From Bacteroidota bacterium (GTDB lineage: Bacteria; Bacteroidota; Bacteroidia; Flavobacteriales_F; PHOS-HE28), in assembly GCA_023418095.1 (NCBI GenBank), contig JAEZDL010000094.1, forward strand, positions 1 to 26,888: a stretch of DNA of 26,888 nt, read 5' to 3'. The translations under genes were made by a program, and so were the position numbers. Under the pieces are notes generated by a model. It was not told the DNA's origin and made no database searches. It saw only the letters and a list, made by a program, of their open reading frames with translations. How positions within the stretch are numbered: position 1 is the first letter of the stretch; every line of letters begins with the position of its first letter. Below are positions 16,255 through 23,632 of this stretch, one piece after another.

Positions 16255-16952
16255 ACTTGTATTATTCACCTGGGATCACCGAACCTTTTACCGATCTGCC
16301 GGATGAGGAGGCGCACCATGCGTTCTCGGTAATGCGATCACGGATCGGCGATCGGATCGGCCTTTTGGATGGCAGGGGATCCCGCGCTGAAGCGGAGATC
16401 GTGGAGTTGGATCGGAAGCGGGGATCGGTGAAGATCCTGCATCGGGAGGTCCTTCCTGCGGAACGCCGATGGAAGATCCACATGGCCGTGGCGCTCACCA
16501 AGAACATCGATCGGTTCGAATGGTTCCTTGAAAAAGCGGTGGAGATCGGTGTGGACCGGATCACACCTTTGATCACCGATCGAAGCGAACGCACGAAATT
16601 CCGCGTGGATCGCGGGCTGAAGGTGATGATCGCAGCGATGAAGCAAAGCCGGCGTGTTTGGCTTCCGATCCTCGATCAACCCAAGCAATTGAAGGAGATC
16701 ATCGCAGCGACCGGACCGCCACTACGATTCTTCGGCTGGTGTGAAGGCGAACACGAAGCATTGATGCAGGCGTATACAGGTTCTGCGGATGCCATCTTTG
16801 TAATTGGGCCCGAAGGTGATCTTTCCATGGATGAAGCGGATCGGTTGAAGCAGCAGGGTTTCCGGCCGGTCTCGATCGGAAGCGCGCGTTTGCGCACCGA
16901 GACCGCAGCCATCGCAGCCTGCACATGGATGAGCCTGTTCCAGCAGCGGTAA
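16251..16952 (+). CDS. rsmE: 16S rRNA (uracil-1498-N3)-methyltransferase RsmE
   Basis: 233 residues, the usual RsmE length. The N-terminal PUA-like RNA-binding domain (~1-70) contains DEEAHHAFSVMRSRIGD. The C-terminal SPOUT domain contains the conserved KAVEIGVDRITPL and RWKIHMAVALTK blocks, then FVIGPEGDLSMDEAD and GSARLRTETAAIAA, the trefoil-knot SAM-binding signature. The enzyme methylates U1498 of 16S rRNA in the assembled 30S subunit. The start overlaps the preceding gene (ATGA), so it is translationally coupled to the membrane protein. Confidence 0.95.
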   Translation: MNLYYSPGITEPFTDLPDEEAHHAFSVMRSRIGDRIGLLDGRGSRAEAEIVELDRKRGSVKILHREVLPAERRWKIHMAVALTKNIDRFEWFLEKAVEIGVDRITPLITDRSERTKFRVDRGLKVMIAAMKQSRRVWLPILDQPKQLKEIIAATGPPLRFFGWCEGEHEALMQAYTGSADAIFVIGPEGDLSMDEADRLKQQGFRPVSIGSARLRTETAAIAACTWMSLFQQR

Positions 16953-16962
16953 CTTGCACCCG

Positions 16963-17631
16963 ATGTTCATACGGATCGTTCTTCTTCTCTCCTTGCCGCT
17001 GGTATTTCTGCCACAATTGGTCGCGCAGGGATCGTTCCAGCTCGCGGTGCTTCGCTACAGCGGCGGCGGCGATTGGTACGCGAACCCCACCGCTGTGCCG
17101 AACCTGGTGAAATTCTGCAACAAGGAATTGAACATGTCCATCTCCCCGGAAGTTCCCGTGGTGGAAGTGGGCAGTCCGGAACTTTTCAATTATCCGTGGG
17201 TGCACATGACCGGGCATGGCAACGTGGTCTTCAGCCAGCAGGAAATGGAGAACCTGCGCAATTACCTCATCGGCGGCGGATCGCTCCACATCAGCGACAA
17301 TTACGGCATGGACGAATTCATCCGGCCACAGTTGAAGGCGCTCTTCCCTGAGCTTGATCTGGTGGAATTACCGTACGCTCATCCGATCTATCACCAGCGA
17401 TTCAATTTCCAGAGCGGGCCGCCCAAGATCCATGAACACGATGCGAAACCAGCGCAGGGATTCGGGCTTTTCTGGGAAGGCCGTTTGATCGTCTTCTACG
17501 ATCATGAGTGCGATCTGGGTGATGGATGGGAGGATCCCGATGTACATGGTGACAGTGAAGCCACGCGCACAAAGGCACTTCAAATGGGCGCCAACATCGT
17601 TTCCTATGCGTTCAGCGGCGCTGCGGAATAG
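16963..17631 (+). CDS. DUF4159 domain protein, exported
   Basis: 222 residues from the ATG at 16963 (a TTG at 16954 is a weaker alternative). A signal peptide (FIRIVLLLSLPLVFLPQLVAQ) is followed by a DUF4159-type domain: LRYSGGGDWYANPTAVPNLVKF, then YPWVHMTGHGNVVFSQQE, LRNYLIGGGSLHISDNYG and LDLVELPYAHPIY. This is the class I glutamine-amidotransferase-like fold family found in Bacteroidetes, mostly in exported or membrane proteins of unknown function and often near MoxR/VWA genes. No catalytic Cys of a true amidotransferase is in the expected place. It is 10 bp downstream of rsmE, with a TAACTTGC box overlapping the rsmE stop (16950-16957). Confidence 0.85.
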   Translation: MFIRIVLLLSLPLVFLPQLVAQGSFQLAVLRYSGGGDWYANPTAVPNLVKFCNKELNMSISPEVPVVEVGSPELFNYPWVHMTGHGNVVFSQQEMENLRNYLIGGGSLHISDNYGMDEFIRPQLKALFPELDLVELPYAHPIYHQRFNFQSGPPKIHEHDAKPAQGFGLFWEGRLIVFYDHECDLGDGWEDPDVHGDSEATRTKALQMGANIVSYAFSGAAE

Positions 17632-17687
17632 GCCCGATCCACGATCGGTTGTTGAGATCCAAATGTGGGAACACTGCGGCAAAGCCG

Positions 17688-17695
17688 TATTTTAG
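17688..17695 (+). promoter_or_regulatory. Candidate -7 element before the 85-residue gene
   Basis: TATTTTAG, followed by C, matches the TAnnTTnG(C) pattern and ends 9 nt before the ATG at 17705. No -33 TTTG lies at the expected distance; the nearest TTG is about 33 nt upstream. It is mainly useful as support for the reality of the small gene that follows. Confidence 0.3.
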
Positions 17696-17704
17696 CGGAA
17701 CTTC

Positions 17705-17962
17705 ATGCTTCAGAATCATTTGTCCATGGGACCGTTCGCACCAAAAGGATTCGCACCGATCGATGAGCATGAACTGCGATCGCTCGCCAAAAATTCGGAT
17801 CGCAAGATCTTCAAGGTGATCCCGTTCGGTGAATGCCGGATCAGTGTGGCCCGCAAGCCGTTCGATCAACTGCCGAAATTCTCCATCGGGCGGGGCGCCC
17901 GGCGCGAAGAGGCCTGCCTCAGCGCGATGATCATCGCGCGCAGCAGGCCCTGCTGGAGCTAG
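17705..17962 (+). CDS. Small protein of unknown function (85 aa)
   Basis: I do not recognise a family. The chain is basic and mixed: MLQNHLSMGPFAPKGFAPIDEHELRSL in part, then KIFKVIPFGECRISVARKPFDQLPKFSIGRG, and it ends in a cysteine-containing segment (EEACLSAMIIARSRPCWS). There is no signal peptide or membrane helix. Support for coding comes from a -7-like box 9 nt upstream, codon use like its neighbours, and a tight convergent junction (4 bp) with the next gene. ATG 17726 is an alternative start. Confidence 0.5.
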   Translation: MLQNHLSMGPFAPKGFAPIDEHELRSLAKNSDRKIFKVIPFGECRISVARKPFDQLPKFSIGRGARREEACLSAMIIARSRPCWS

Positions 17963-17966
17963 GCGA

Positions 17967-18548
17967 TCAACGGTTGTAGGCGAGCCAGTTCCTGAATTCG
18001 TTCTTCAATTCCATGTACAGCCGTTCGAAGGTGTCCATGCGTTCGCGCAGCTCATTGTGGATCCCAAAGGGGCGATAGATCATGCCGGGGGCCTTCGAAG
18101 AGAGTTGATCGGAAAGGGCCTGGTCGTGCTTCTTGATATCATGCGCCAATTCATCGATCACCTCGCTCTGGCGGATGAACCTGTTCTGGAACTGTTCCAC
18201 ATGCGCCATGGTCTCCGGCACGGCCGCTGTACGCACGAATTGCTCGAGGTGGCGTTGGAAGATGAACAGTTCCTCACGATAGAAACGCAATGAATTGAGC
18301 CACACACGGTGATCGAAATGCAGCGCGCTTATGCCATTGGCGAGTCCGTCGGCGCCATCGTTGGGTCGGCTGCGATCCCTGGTGGGCGCTTCGCCGCCTG
18401 ATCGTGGTGCGTTCAGTGAGGTTGATAACTGGTGCGAACCTGTCTGGCGATCGGCCCTGCTCCTGCTCGCAAGCCTGCCTTCGGCCAGTGTCCCGCCCAA
18501 TCGATCGCCTTCTGATGGTATCCGTTGCGAATTTTCTGAAGTGTTCAT
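17967..18548 (-). CDS. Helical protein of unknown function in the stress-type gene run
   Basis: 193 residues. Residues 1-70 are polar and low-complexity (Ser/Arg/Gly/Asp-rich, likely disordered). Residues ~71-193 are long amphipathic helices with many histidines (LHFDHRVWLNSLRFYREELFIFQRHLEQF, then ELAHDIKKHDQAL). The spacing of His and Glu vaguely recalls a hemerythrin-like four-helix bundle, but a full metal-binding set is not evident. It starts inside the stop of the DUF2383 gene (ATGA overlap at 18545-18548), so the two are translationally coupled. The function is unknown; a role next to DUF2383 and a CpxP-like protein suggests stress physiology. Confidence 0.65.
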   Translation of the reverse strand: MNTSENSQRIPSEGDRLGGTLAEGRLASRSRADRQTGSHQLSTSLNAPRSGGEAPTRDRSRPNDGADGLANGISALHFDHRVWLNSLRFYREELFIFQRHLEQFVRTAAVPETMAHVEQFQNRFIRQSEVIDELAHDIKKHDQALSDQLSSKAPGMIYRPFGIHNELRERMDTFERLYMELKNEFRNWLAYNR

Positions 18549-18985
18549 TTAGATAATGTTCTTTCAAGTGTGATCAACTCGTTCGATCCATCGCTGAGCA
18601 TGGCGCGGTGCTGCTGAAGCATTTCGCGCACATGCGATGGTAGCCCAGGTGCAGCGATCGCGCGATCGTACATCTCCATGAGTTCCTGTTGGTGGCGGGC
18701 GCATTCCTTCAATACGCCGATCGCGCCGTTCTTGGTGAAAGATCCGGTGATCGAGTTCCATGCCCGCTGCACTTCGGCCTTCAAGGTCCCATCCATCGGT
18801 ACGTCCTCATGCATGCGCGCCAATTCGTTGGCCAGCTCCTCGATCAACGGTGCGCGCTCGTTACCGCAGCGCATCAACCGTTCCTTCAAGGCTGGATCCT
18901 CCACATGGTCCACGGCATCCGCGAACGCACGCTGGCTGTCCGTTAGCGCCGTGGATAATTCCTGAAGAAGTGCGGCAGTGCCCAT
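18545..18985 (-). CDS. DUF2383/PA2169-family four-helix-bundle protein
   Basis: Started at 18985 (MGTAALLQELSTAL), 146 residues, 4 bp after the upstream gene's stop; an alternative ATG at 19021 would overlap that gene by 32 bp. The pattern LLQELSTALTDSQRAFADAVDHVEDPALKERL, followed by RAPLIEELANELARM and later ALKECARHQQELMEMYDRAI, matches PA2169-type DUF2383 proteins. These are ferritin-like four-helix bundles often linked to stress or stationary-phase genes. The protein has no signal peptide and is predicted to be cytoplasmic. Confidence 0.8.
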   Translation of the reverse strand: MGTAALLQELSTALTDSQRAFADAVDHVEDPALKERLMRCGNERAPLIEELANELARMHEDVPMDGTLKAEVQRAWNSITGSFTKNGAIGVLKECARHQQELMEMYDRAIAAPGLPSHVREMLQQHRAMLSDGSNELITLERTLSK

Positions 18986-18989
18986 CGCC

Positions 18990-19475
18990 CTATCGATCCG
19001 ATCCGCCTTTGACCGCGCCACCCGTATTCACTCCTGCATCTCGCTCCCTGATCGGCGTCTGTGGATCGCGGCGATCCATGTCCGCACCTGCGGGCCCAAA
19101 ACCAGGACGACTTCGCGTATCCTCATTCTCCAGATCGTTCATCCGCAGCCAGGCCCGGTATTGTTCCGCATCGAGTACCGTTGCGATCTCGGCATTCCGG
19201 CGTTCGTAGAGCGCCACATAATTGGGATCGCTCAGCGGATCGGGACCCAGCCGCGCGTGATCTTCCCTGTACCGCTCATCGATCTCTCTCAAACGCTCCA
19301 GCTGTGTATCGCGCAGTTCAAGTTCCGCGGCCACACTGTCGTTGAACAGTATCCATCCCGAACGGGAGGTAGCGGTCTCCTGCGCTACAGCTGGAAGACT
19401 GAGAAGTATCGTGAAAAGAAGACTCGATAGGATGGATCGGACTTGTTGTCCGCGGGATGTCTCACTAGTGCTCAT
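18990..19475 (-). CDS. Small exported protein, CpxP/Spy-like helical candidate
   Basis: I prefer the ATG at 19475 (161 residues) to the one at 19529, because it places a normal signal peptide (RSILSSLLFTILLSLPAVAQ) close to the N terminus. The mature part has charged helices (LRDTQLERLREIDERYREDHARL, then YVALYERRNAEIATVLDAEQYRAWLRM), similar in spacing to the LTxxQ-type helices of periplasmic CpxP/Spy and metal-sensor relatives. A Gly/Arg/Asp-rich, probably disordered tail follows. It lies downstream of a histidine kinase/response regulator pair on the same strand (126-bp gap) and just upstream of the DUF2383 gene. The CpxP comparison is tentative. Confidence 0.65.
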   Translation of the reverse strand: MSTSETSRGQQVRSILSSLLFTILLSLPAVAQETATSRSGWILFNDSVAAELELRDTQLERLREIDERYREDHARLGPDPLSDPNYVALYERRNAEIATVLDAEQYRAWLRMNDLENEDTRSRPGFGPAGADMDRRDPQTPIRERDAGVNTGGAVKGGSDR

Positions 19476-19601
19476 GATCACTGGGATATGTGTTCGAAAT
19501 GAATGCAAAGGCGGTACCGTACGGGACATCAGCCGCGGTTCCGATGGGAATGAGTGGATCGGTGTGGAAGCCAGCCGTGCCGGGGGGAACCCAATCCCCG
19601 A

Positions 19602-20012
19602 TCAGCCCTGACCTTTCATCTGCTTATGGAGCGATCCGTAATGCTCCGCCTTGCGCCCGAGTTCGTGTATATCGAACGGTTTGGTAAGGAAATCATCGGC
19701 GCTGCATGCCTGGCAGGCTTCCTTCACCTCAGCGGCGGTATGTGCTGAAACGATCACCACCGGCACATGGCTGGATCGTGGATCGGCCTTGATCCGCTGG
19801 CAGATATCCACACCATGCTGCCCTTTCAGGAGCAGGTCGAGGAAAACAACGTCGGGATCGATGCGCACCAGTTCATCCACCGAAGGCGGATCCTGCAATG
19901 CGGTGACCTTGAAGCCTTTCTTCACGAGCACGAGTTCCACGATCCCAAGTAGATCGGGTTCATCGTCCACCAGGAGAATACGAATGTTTGGATCGGTATT
20001 CAGGCTACCCAT
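19602..20012 (-). CDS. Single-domain response regulator (receiver only)
   Basis: Started at 20012 (MGSLNTDPNI), giving 136 residues, and overlapping the kinase stop by 8 bp. It is a CheY-like receiver: acidic pair Asp-16/Asp-17 (LLVDDEPD), phospho-acceptor Asp-59 (VVFLDLLLKG), the switch Ser-89 (VIVSAH) and Lys-111 (FLTKPFDI). No output domain follows; the chain ends about 20 residues after the receiver. Signalling must therefore pass by protein contact, as in CheY or Spo0F-type relays. The overlap with the kinase makes them a cognate pair. An upstream extension to 20072 lies inside the kinase and is not needed. Confidence 0.92.
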   Translation of the reverse strand: MGSLNTDPNIRILLVDDEPDLLGIVELVLVKKGFKVTALQDPPSVDELVRIDPDVVFLDLLLKGQHGVDICQRIKADPRSSHVPVVIVSAHTAAEVKEACQACSADDFLTKPFDIHELGRKAEHYGSLHKQMKGQG

Positions 20013-20832
20013 CCGTTCCCGCCGGTTGAACTGGTAACGATAGCGTGAACGCTGCTCCCTCTCCTGCTTCACTGGAGACCAGCACCTTGCCTTGATGGTG
20101 GCGGACTATCTCGCTTACGATGTACAAGCCGACCCCAAGCCCGGGGAACGGTTTCGCTGGATCCTTCAATACCCTGAAATACCGTTCGAAGATCTTATCC
20201 TGATCGGCCGAGTGAAGCCCGATCCCATGGTCCTGCACGGTGATCTCCACCACATTGGCCTTGCAACCCACATTCACTTCGATGAGATCGGAATTAGGCG
20301 AGAACTTCACCGCATTGTTCAGCAATTCGGTGAGCGCCTGCCCGAGGCGCGCCCGATCACCGGTGATCTTGCAACCAGCCGTGCCGCTAAGTATGAATTG
20401 GTGGGAGGTGTGGCGCATGCGTGCTTCCGCAAGCACTTCATTCACAAGAGCATCCACATCCACGTTACCCTTCTCGAACTCGATCTCCCCTTTCTGGATC
20501 TTCGATACTTCAAGCAGGTCTGTGACCAGGCGGGTAAGCCGATCCACCTGATCGACCATTTTCTTGAGATGCGCTTTGGATACCACCGCTTCCGGACCAT
20601 CTCCATCGCTCACCATCTGTAGGAAGGCCTTCAGTGTGGAGATCGGGGTCTTCAGTTCATGGCTCGCCATGCTCAGGAAGTCGTCTTTCCGCTGTTGCTC
20701 AAGCGCATAGGCGATGCTTTCCGGCTCATTTGCACGGGAATGTGCAAGATGGGGTGCAGCCCAGATCGGGTTGGTATTGCCGCTATTGTTGGTTGGATCG
20801 GGCAATCTGTTGTATGGCTGGGCCGAAGACAT
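20005..20832 (-). CDS. Soluble sensor histidine kinase (HisKA + HATPase_c)
   Basis: 275 residues from the ATG at 20832. The N-terminal ~45 residues are polar and carry no recognisable sensor domain. The HisKA dimerisation domain has the H-box MASHELKTPISTLKAF (His-58). The HATPase_c domain has the N-box LNNAVKFSPN (Asn-172/173), G1 box DHGIGL (201-206), F-box IFERYFR and G2 box GLGVGLYI (231-238). There is no membrane helix, so it is cytoplasmic; input presumably comes from a partner or another kinase. A TTG at 20850 would add six residues. The 216-bp intergenic region upstream (20833-21048) has a TAATTTTC box about 35 nt from the ATG but no other recognisable feature. Confidence 0.93.
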   Translation of the reverse strand: MSSAQPYNRLPDPTNNSGNTNPIWAAPHLAHSRANEPESIAYALEQQRKDDFLSMASHELKTPISTLKAFLQMVSDGDGPEAVVSKAHLKKMVDQVDRLTRLVTDLLEVSKIQKGEIEFEKGNVDVDALVNEVLAEARMRHTSHQFILSGTAGCKITGDRARLGQALTELLNNAVKFSPNSDLIEVNVGCKANVVEITVQDHGIGLHSADQDKIFERYFRVLKDPAKPFPGLGVGLYIVSEIVRHHQGKVLVSSEAGEGAAFTLSLPVQPAGTDG

Positions 20833-21048
20833 TCGAGCGATCCTCAGCAATCAAAAACATTGCCAGCGGAAAATTATCACCGGATCCATCGAAGGAAAGG
20901 CCATGCTCATCTAACCAACGGGGCTTTTCATCGAAATCGTATTTCGTTGAACCTGGCTATCCGCCGATCGAACCGCTTTCAAGCGTGGAAAACTGGGGCG
21001 GATTCACAGTAGGTTCTTGGGGAGTGGTCTTCACGCTGCAGACCCCGA

Positions 21049-21837
21049 TCAATGGCCCGCCCGCTTGGCCTGTTGCCAGTACACCTCCATCTCCTGCAGG
21101 CTCATTTCCCCAAAATTTTTGCCCTCGTCCTTGGACTTTGTCTCCAGGTAATTGAAGCGGCTGATGAACTTCCGGTTGGTCCGTTCAAGCGCTTCATCCG
21201 GATCGATGCCGAGAAAACGCGCATAGTTCACCAGGCTGAACATAACATCCCCCAGTTCCTCAGCCTGCTTATCCGATCCCAGATCCACCTCGCGCTTCAA
21301 CTCACCAAGCTCCTCGTTCACTTTCTCCCAAACCTGCTCCTTGTTCTCCCAATCGAAACCCACGCCCCGCGCCTTGTCCTGTATGCGGATGGCTTTCACC
21401 AATGAAGGCAAACCTTTGGGAACTCCTTCGAGCACGGTGCTCCTTCCACCCGATCGGGCCTTCTCCTCCAACTTGATCTTTTCCCAATTGGACTTCACTT
21501 CATCTTCATCCTTCACCTTTACGTCACCATAGATATGCGGGTGGCGGTGGATCAACTTGTCGCAGATCGCGTTCAACACATCCGTTATATCGAACGCACC
21601 TTTCTCGCTCGCGATCTTCGCATAGAAAACCATGTGCAGCAGCAGATCGCCGAGTTCCTTCTTCACTTCCTGCAGATCGTCGCGCAGGATCGCATCGCCC
21701 AGTTCGTAGGTCTCCTCGATCGTGAGCGGCCGCAACGTGGCCATGGTCTGTTTGCGATCCCAAGGGCACTGTTCGCGCAGTTCGTCCATGATCTTCAATA
21801 AACGCAGAAAGGCCTCGGCGCGCGGATCGGTGTTCAT
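21049..21837 (-). CDS. mazG: Nucleoside triphosphate pyrophosphohydrolase MazG
   Basis: 262 residues, the standard two-domain MazG length. Both all-alpha NTP-PPase domains are seen: domain 1 has RPLTIEETYELGDAI and KKELGDLLLHMVFYAKI, giving the EExxE...ExxD Mg-binding motif (Glu-41, Glu-42, Glu-45, Glu-61, Asp-64), and domain 2 has VNEELGELKREV and AEELGDVMFSLVNYAR. Also typical is REQCPWDRKQT near the N terminus and WEKIKLEEK in the linker. The enzyme hydrolyses (d)NTPs, including damaged or regulatory nucleotides, to NMP and pyrophosphate. It lies 32 bp after the VWA gene. On the minus strand a TACTTTCG box (21850-21843) ends 5 nt before its ATG, so it may have its own promoter. Confidence 0.95.
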   Translation of the reverse strand: MNTDPRAEAFLRLLKIMDELREQCPWDRKQTMATLRPLTIEETYELGDAILRDDLQEVKKELGDLLLHMVFYAKIASEKGAFDITDVLNAICDKLIHRHPHIYGDVKVKDEDEVKSNWEKIKLEEKARSGGRSTVLEGVPKGLPSLVKAIRIQDKARGVGFDWENKEQVWEKVNEELGELKREVDLGSDKQAEELGDVMFSLVNYARFLGIDPDEALERTNRKFISRFNYLETKSKDEGKNFGEMSLQEMEVYWQQAKRAGH

Positions 21838-21842
21838 GTGGC

Positions 21843-21850
21843 CGAAAGTA
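21843..21850 (-). promoter_or_regulatory. Candidate -7 element of mazG
   Basis: On the minus strand the sequence is TACTTTCG, ending 5 nt before the mazG ATG at 21837. It follows the same TAnnTTnG pattern as boxes before other genes here. No TTTG was seen at the -33 position. Confidence 0.3.
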
Positions 21851-21869
21851 GGCTGATCGATGACGAACC

Positions 21870-23216
21870 CTATAGCTTCAGGAACCTCACAACCTCAGGT
21901 TCTCTATCTCGCGATTGAACTGTGATCACATAATCACCTGAAGGAAATGTGGAAATATCATAGCGATTTATCCCATTTGAAATATTATACTGTTTTCCAA
22001 AGGGGTGGAGGACATGCTGAAATTGTACAGTTCCAGCATTTGCCGTAAAATCCAAATAGATCGCTTCATCTACCGAAGGGTTCGGCCATAGTTTAGCGAT
22101 CAACGGCTTTTGAACCTTTTTCCAGGTATATGTAAGGTATCCTCCAGCAATAAGGATAAGTGCGACCCCTCCATATATCGACCACTCTCTACGCTTTTCC
22201 CGATCAGATAGGTAATCGATCACATCGCTAGGAATCATTAAAGTAGAGATATCTTGGATCATATCATCCTCGAAGGTGATCGAAAGCTCGATCGATCTAT
22301 TTTGGGCTGAAGAGGCAAGATTATCAGATGTGTATGTCACAACGTAATATGCTTGGATGATCCGGCTGATCTCATTATATATAGTGATGACCGCCGCGGC
22401 ATCGTTAGTAAAGAAAGATATACCTCCGGTCGTAGACGTAATATCGTTGAGAACTTTTTTATCTGCGGCGCCCAATCCTATTGCATAAATGTTAACACCT
22501 TCATCTAGCGCCCGTTCAACGATAGTGGGTAGTGAATTGACTGATGAATTATCCATGCCATCGGTGAGGATCACGATCACTTTCACCCCTTTCGCAGTCT
22601 GAACGAGATCCAAGGCAGATGCGATCCCATCGAACAAAGAGGTCTTTCCCCCCGCCTCGAGTTCAACAATAGCATGATGGATCTTTAGAAAGTCATCTGT
22701 CATCGAAAAGGATGTATCTACATGTGTTGAGAATGATGTCAGCGAGATCTTATCCTTAGCTGGATCGAAGGAATCAACGAACTGAAGAGCGCCATCTTTT
22801 GCATAGTGTAATGGTGTCCGGAAGGTATCCATTGCGTGTTCCCAAGCCGTTGGATCGAAGCCGAGCCGCATTAAAGCTGAGGTATCTGAATAAATGGCTT
22901 CAAAACCCATTGATCCCGATCTGTCGATCACCAATGCGATGTTCAACGGCTCTTGGCAATTAATAGGTCTCAGGTCTATCAATTTACATTCTCGGCCGTC
23001 CTCCAGAATGTTGATGTCATCCGAAATCAGATCCCATACAGGAAACCCAAGATCGTCCTCTGCGCGGAATACTATCGAAATATTCGGAAAGCCTTCCGGA
23101 GATAGATCAATGATCTCCAACCTATCATTATGGGTTGATACGACCCGTCCTTTTATTGGCCCTTGAGAGATCCCTAAAATTGGCCAAAGGATCAATCCGA
23201 GTAAGATCCATCTCAT
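21870..23216 (-). CDS. von Willebrand factor A domain protein with membrane helix and T9SS-like C terminus
   Basis: 448 residues: signal peptide (1-18, WILLGLILWPILGISQG), a beta domain at ~20-90, a VWA domain at ~92-290 with a complete MIDAS (DRSGS at 98-102, Thr-192 in GGKTSLFDGI, Asp-219 in LTDG), and a hydrophobic helix at ~347-365 (YGGVALILIAGGYLTYTW). It ends in a tail resembling a T9SS type A domain (WPNPSVDEAIYL at 377-388, YDISTFPSGDYVITV, final VVRFLKL). VWA-MIDAS domains bind proteins through Mg2+; the partner is unknown. The gene is A+T-richer than its neighbours (sample lines at 22441 and 22681 are 35-38% G+C, with others near 50%) and its GATC density is lower, hinting at later arrival. 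Confidence 0.88.
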   Translation of the reverse strand: MRWILLGLILWPILGISQGPIKGRVVSTHNDRLEIIDLSPEGFPNISIVFRAEDDLGFPVWDLISDDINILEDGRECKLIDLRPINCQEPLNIALVIDRSGSMGFEAIYSDTSALMRLGFDPTAWEHAMDTFRTPLHYAKDGALQFVDSFDPAKDKISLTSFSTHVDTSFSMTDDFLKIHHAIVELEAGGKTSLFDGIASALDLVQTAKGVKVIVILTDGMDNSSVNSLPTIVERALDEGVNIYAIGLGAADKKVLNDITSTTGGISFFTNDAAAVITIYNEISRIIQAYYVVTYTSDNLASSAQNRSIELSITFEDDMIQDISTLMIPSDVIDYLSDREKRREWSIYGGVALILIAGGYLTYTWKKVQKPLIAKLWPNPSVDEAIYLDFTANAGTVQFQHVLHPFGKQYNISNGINRYDISTFPSGDYVITVQSRDREPEVVRFLKL

Positions 23217-23220
23217 CCGC

Positions 23221-23228
23221 GAAAATTA
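23221..23228 (-). promoter_or_regulatory. Candidate -7 element of the VWA gene
   Basis: On the minus strand TAATTTTC, followed by GCGG, lies 4 nt before the ATG at 23216. With the opposing TATTTTCG box at 23267-23274 it forms a compact divergent promoter region of 65 bp between two genes. Confidence 0.3.
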
Positions 23229-23266
23229 CAAGATCAATCCCGATCGTTTCGATCGGCGGATCCGGT

Positions 23267-23274
23267 TATTTTCG
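23267..23274 (+). promoter_or_regulatory. Candidate -7 element of the 93-residue gene
   Basis: TATTTTCG followed by C, ending 7 nt before the ATG at 23282. It fits the TAnnTTnGC pattern. It supports the start at 23282, since an earlier in-frame start at 23135 would place this box within coding sequence that also overlaps the VWA gene. Confidence 0.4.
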
Positions 23275-23281
23275 CGCTGCG

Positions 23282-23563
23282 ATGGACGGGATCTATTATT
23301 TCGGGCGGAATGCCGCCATGATGACGCTGGTGGCCCAACAATTGGCAGCCGCAGGCATGAAGGCGGATGGTTTCATGGATGAAGAGAAGCTGATGGCTGA
23401 ACTGCGCCGGGGCGAGCCGAAGTTGCTGGTGATCGGCGGTGGCGTGGAGGATGAAGCGCGTAACAGGTTGAAGGAATATTGCGCCAGCATCGGTGTGCTC
23501 GTGCTCGAACATTTCGCAGGCCCCGGATCGCTTCCAACAAACATCGCCGAAGCGCTTGGCTGA
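23282..23563 (+). CDS. Small alpha/beta protein of unknown function (93 aa)
   Basis: Started at 23282 (MDGIYYFGRNAAMMTLV), 93 residues. The pattern of a strand followed by a helix, repeated (MTLVAQQLAAAGMKADGFMDEEKL, then KLLVIGGGVEDEARNRLKEY and IGVLVLEHFAGPGSL), suggests a small flavodoxin- or Rossmann-like alpha/beta fold. The block LLVIGGGVEDEAR resembles a loop after a beta strand. It is not a receiver: no phospho-acceptor Asp is in place. It has no signal peptide. It stands alone between the divergent VWA gene and the TonB-dependent receptor gene (69 bp downstream). Confidence 0.7.
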   Translation: MDGIYYFGRNAAMMTLVAQQLAAAGMKADGFMDEEKLMAELRRGEPKLLVIGGGVEDEARNRLKEYCASIGVLVLEHFAGPGSLPTNIAEALG

Positions 23564-23632
23564 ACCGGTTTCCGATCTTTCCCGATCCGATCATACTTCG
23601 CTCCAGCCCGATCCGTTATCCCACCACTTCGG

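Noticed and set aside
23135..23281. In-frame extension of the 93-residue gene
   Set aside because: It overlaps the divergent VWA gene and contains the candidate promoter; the start at 23282 is better placed.
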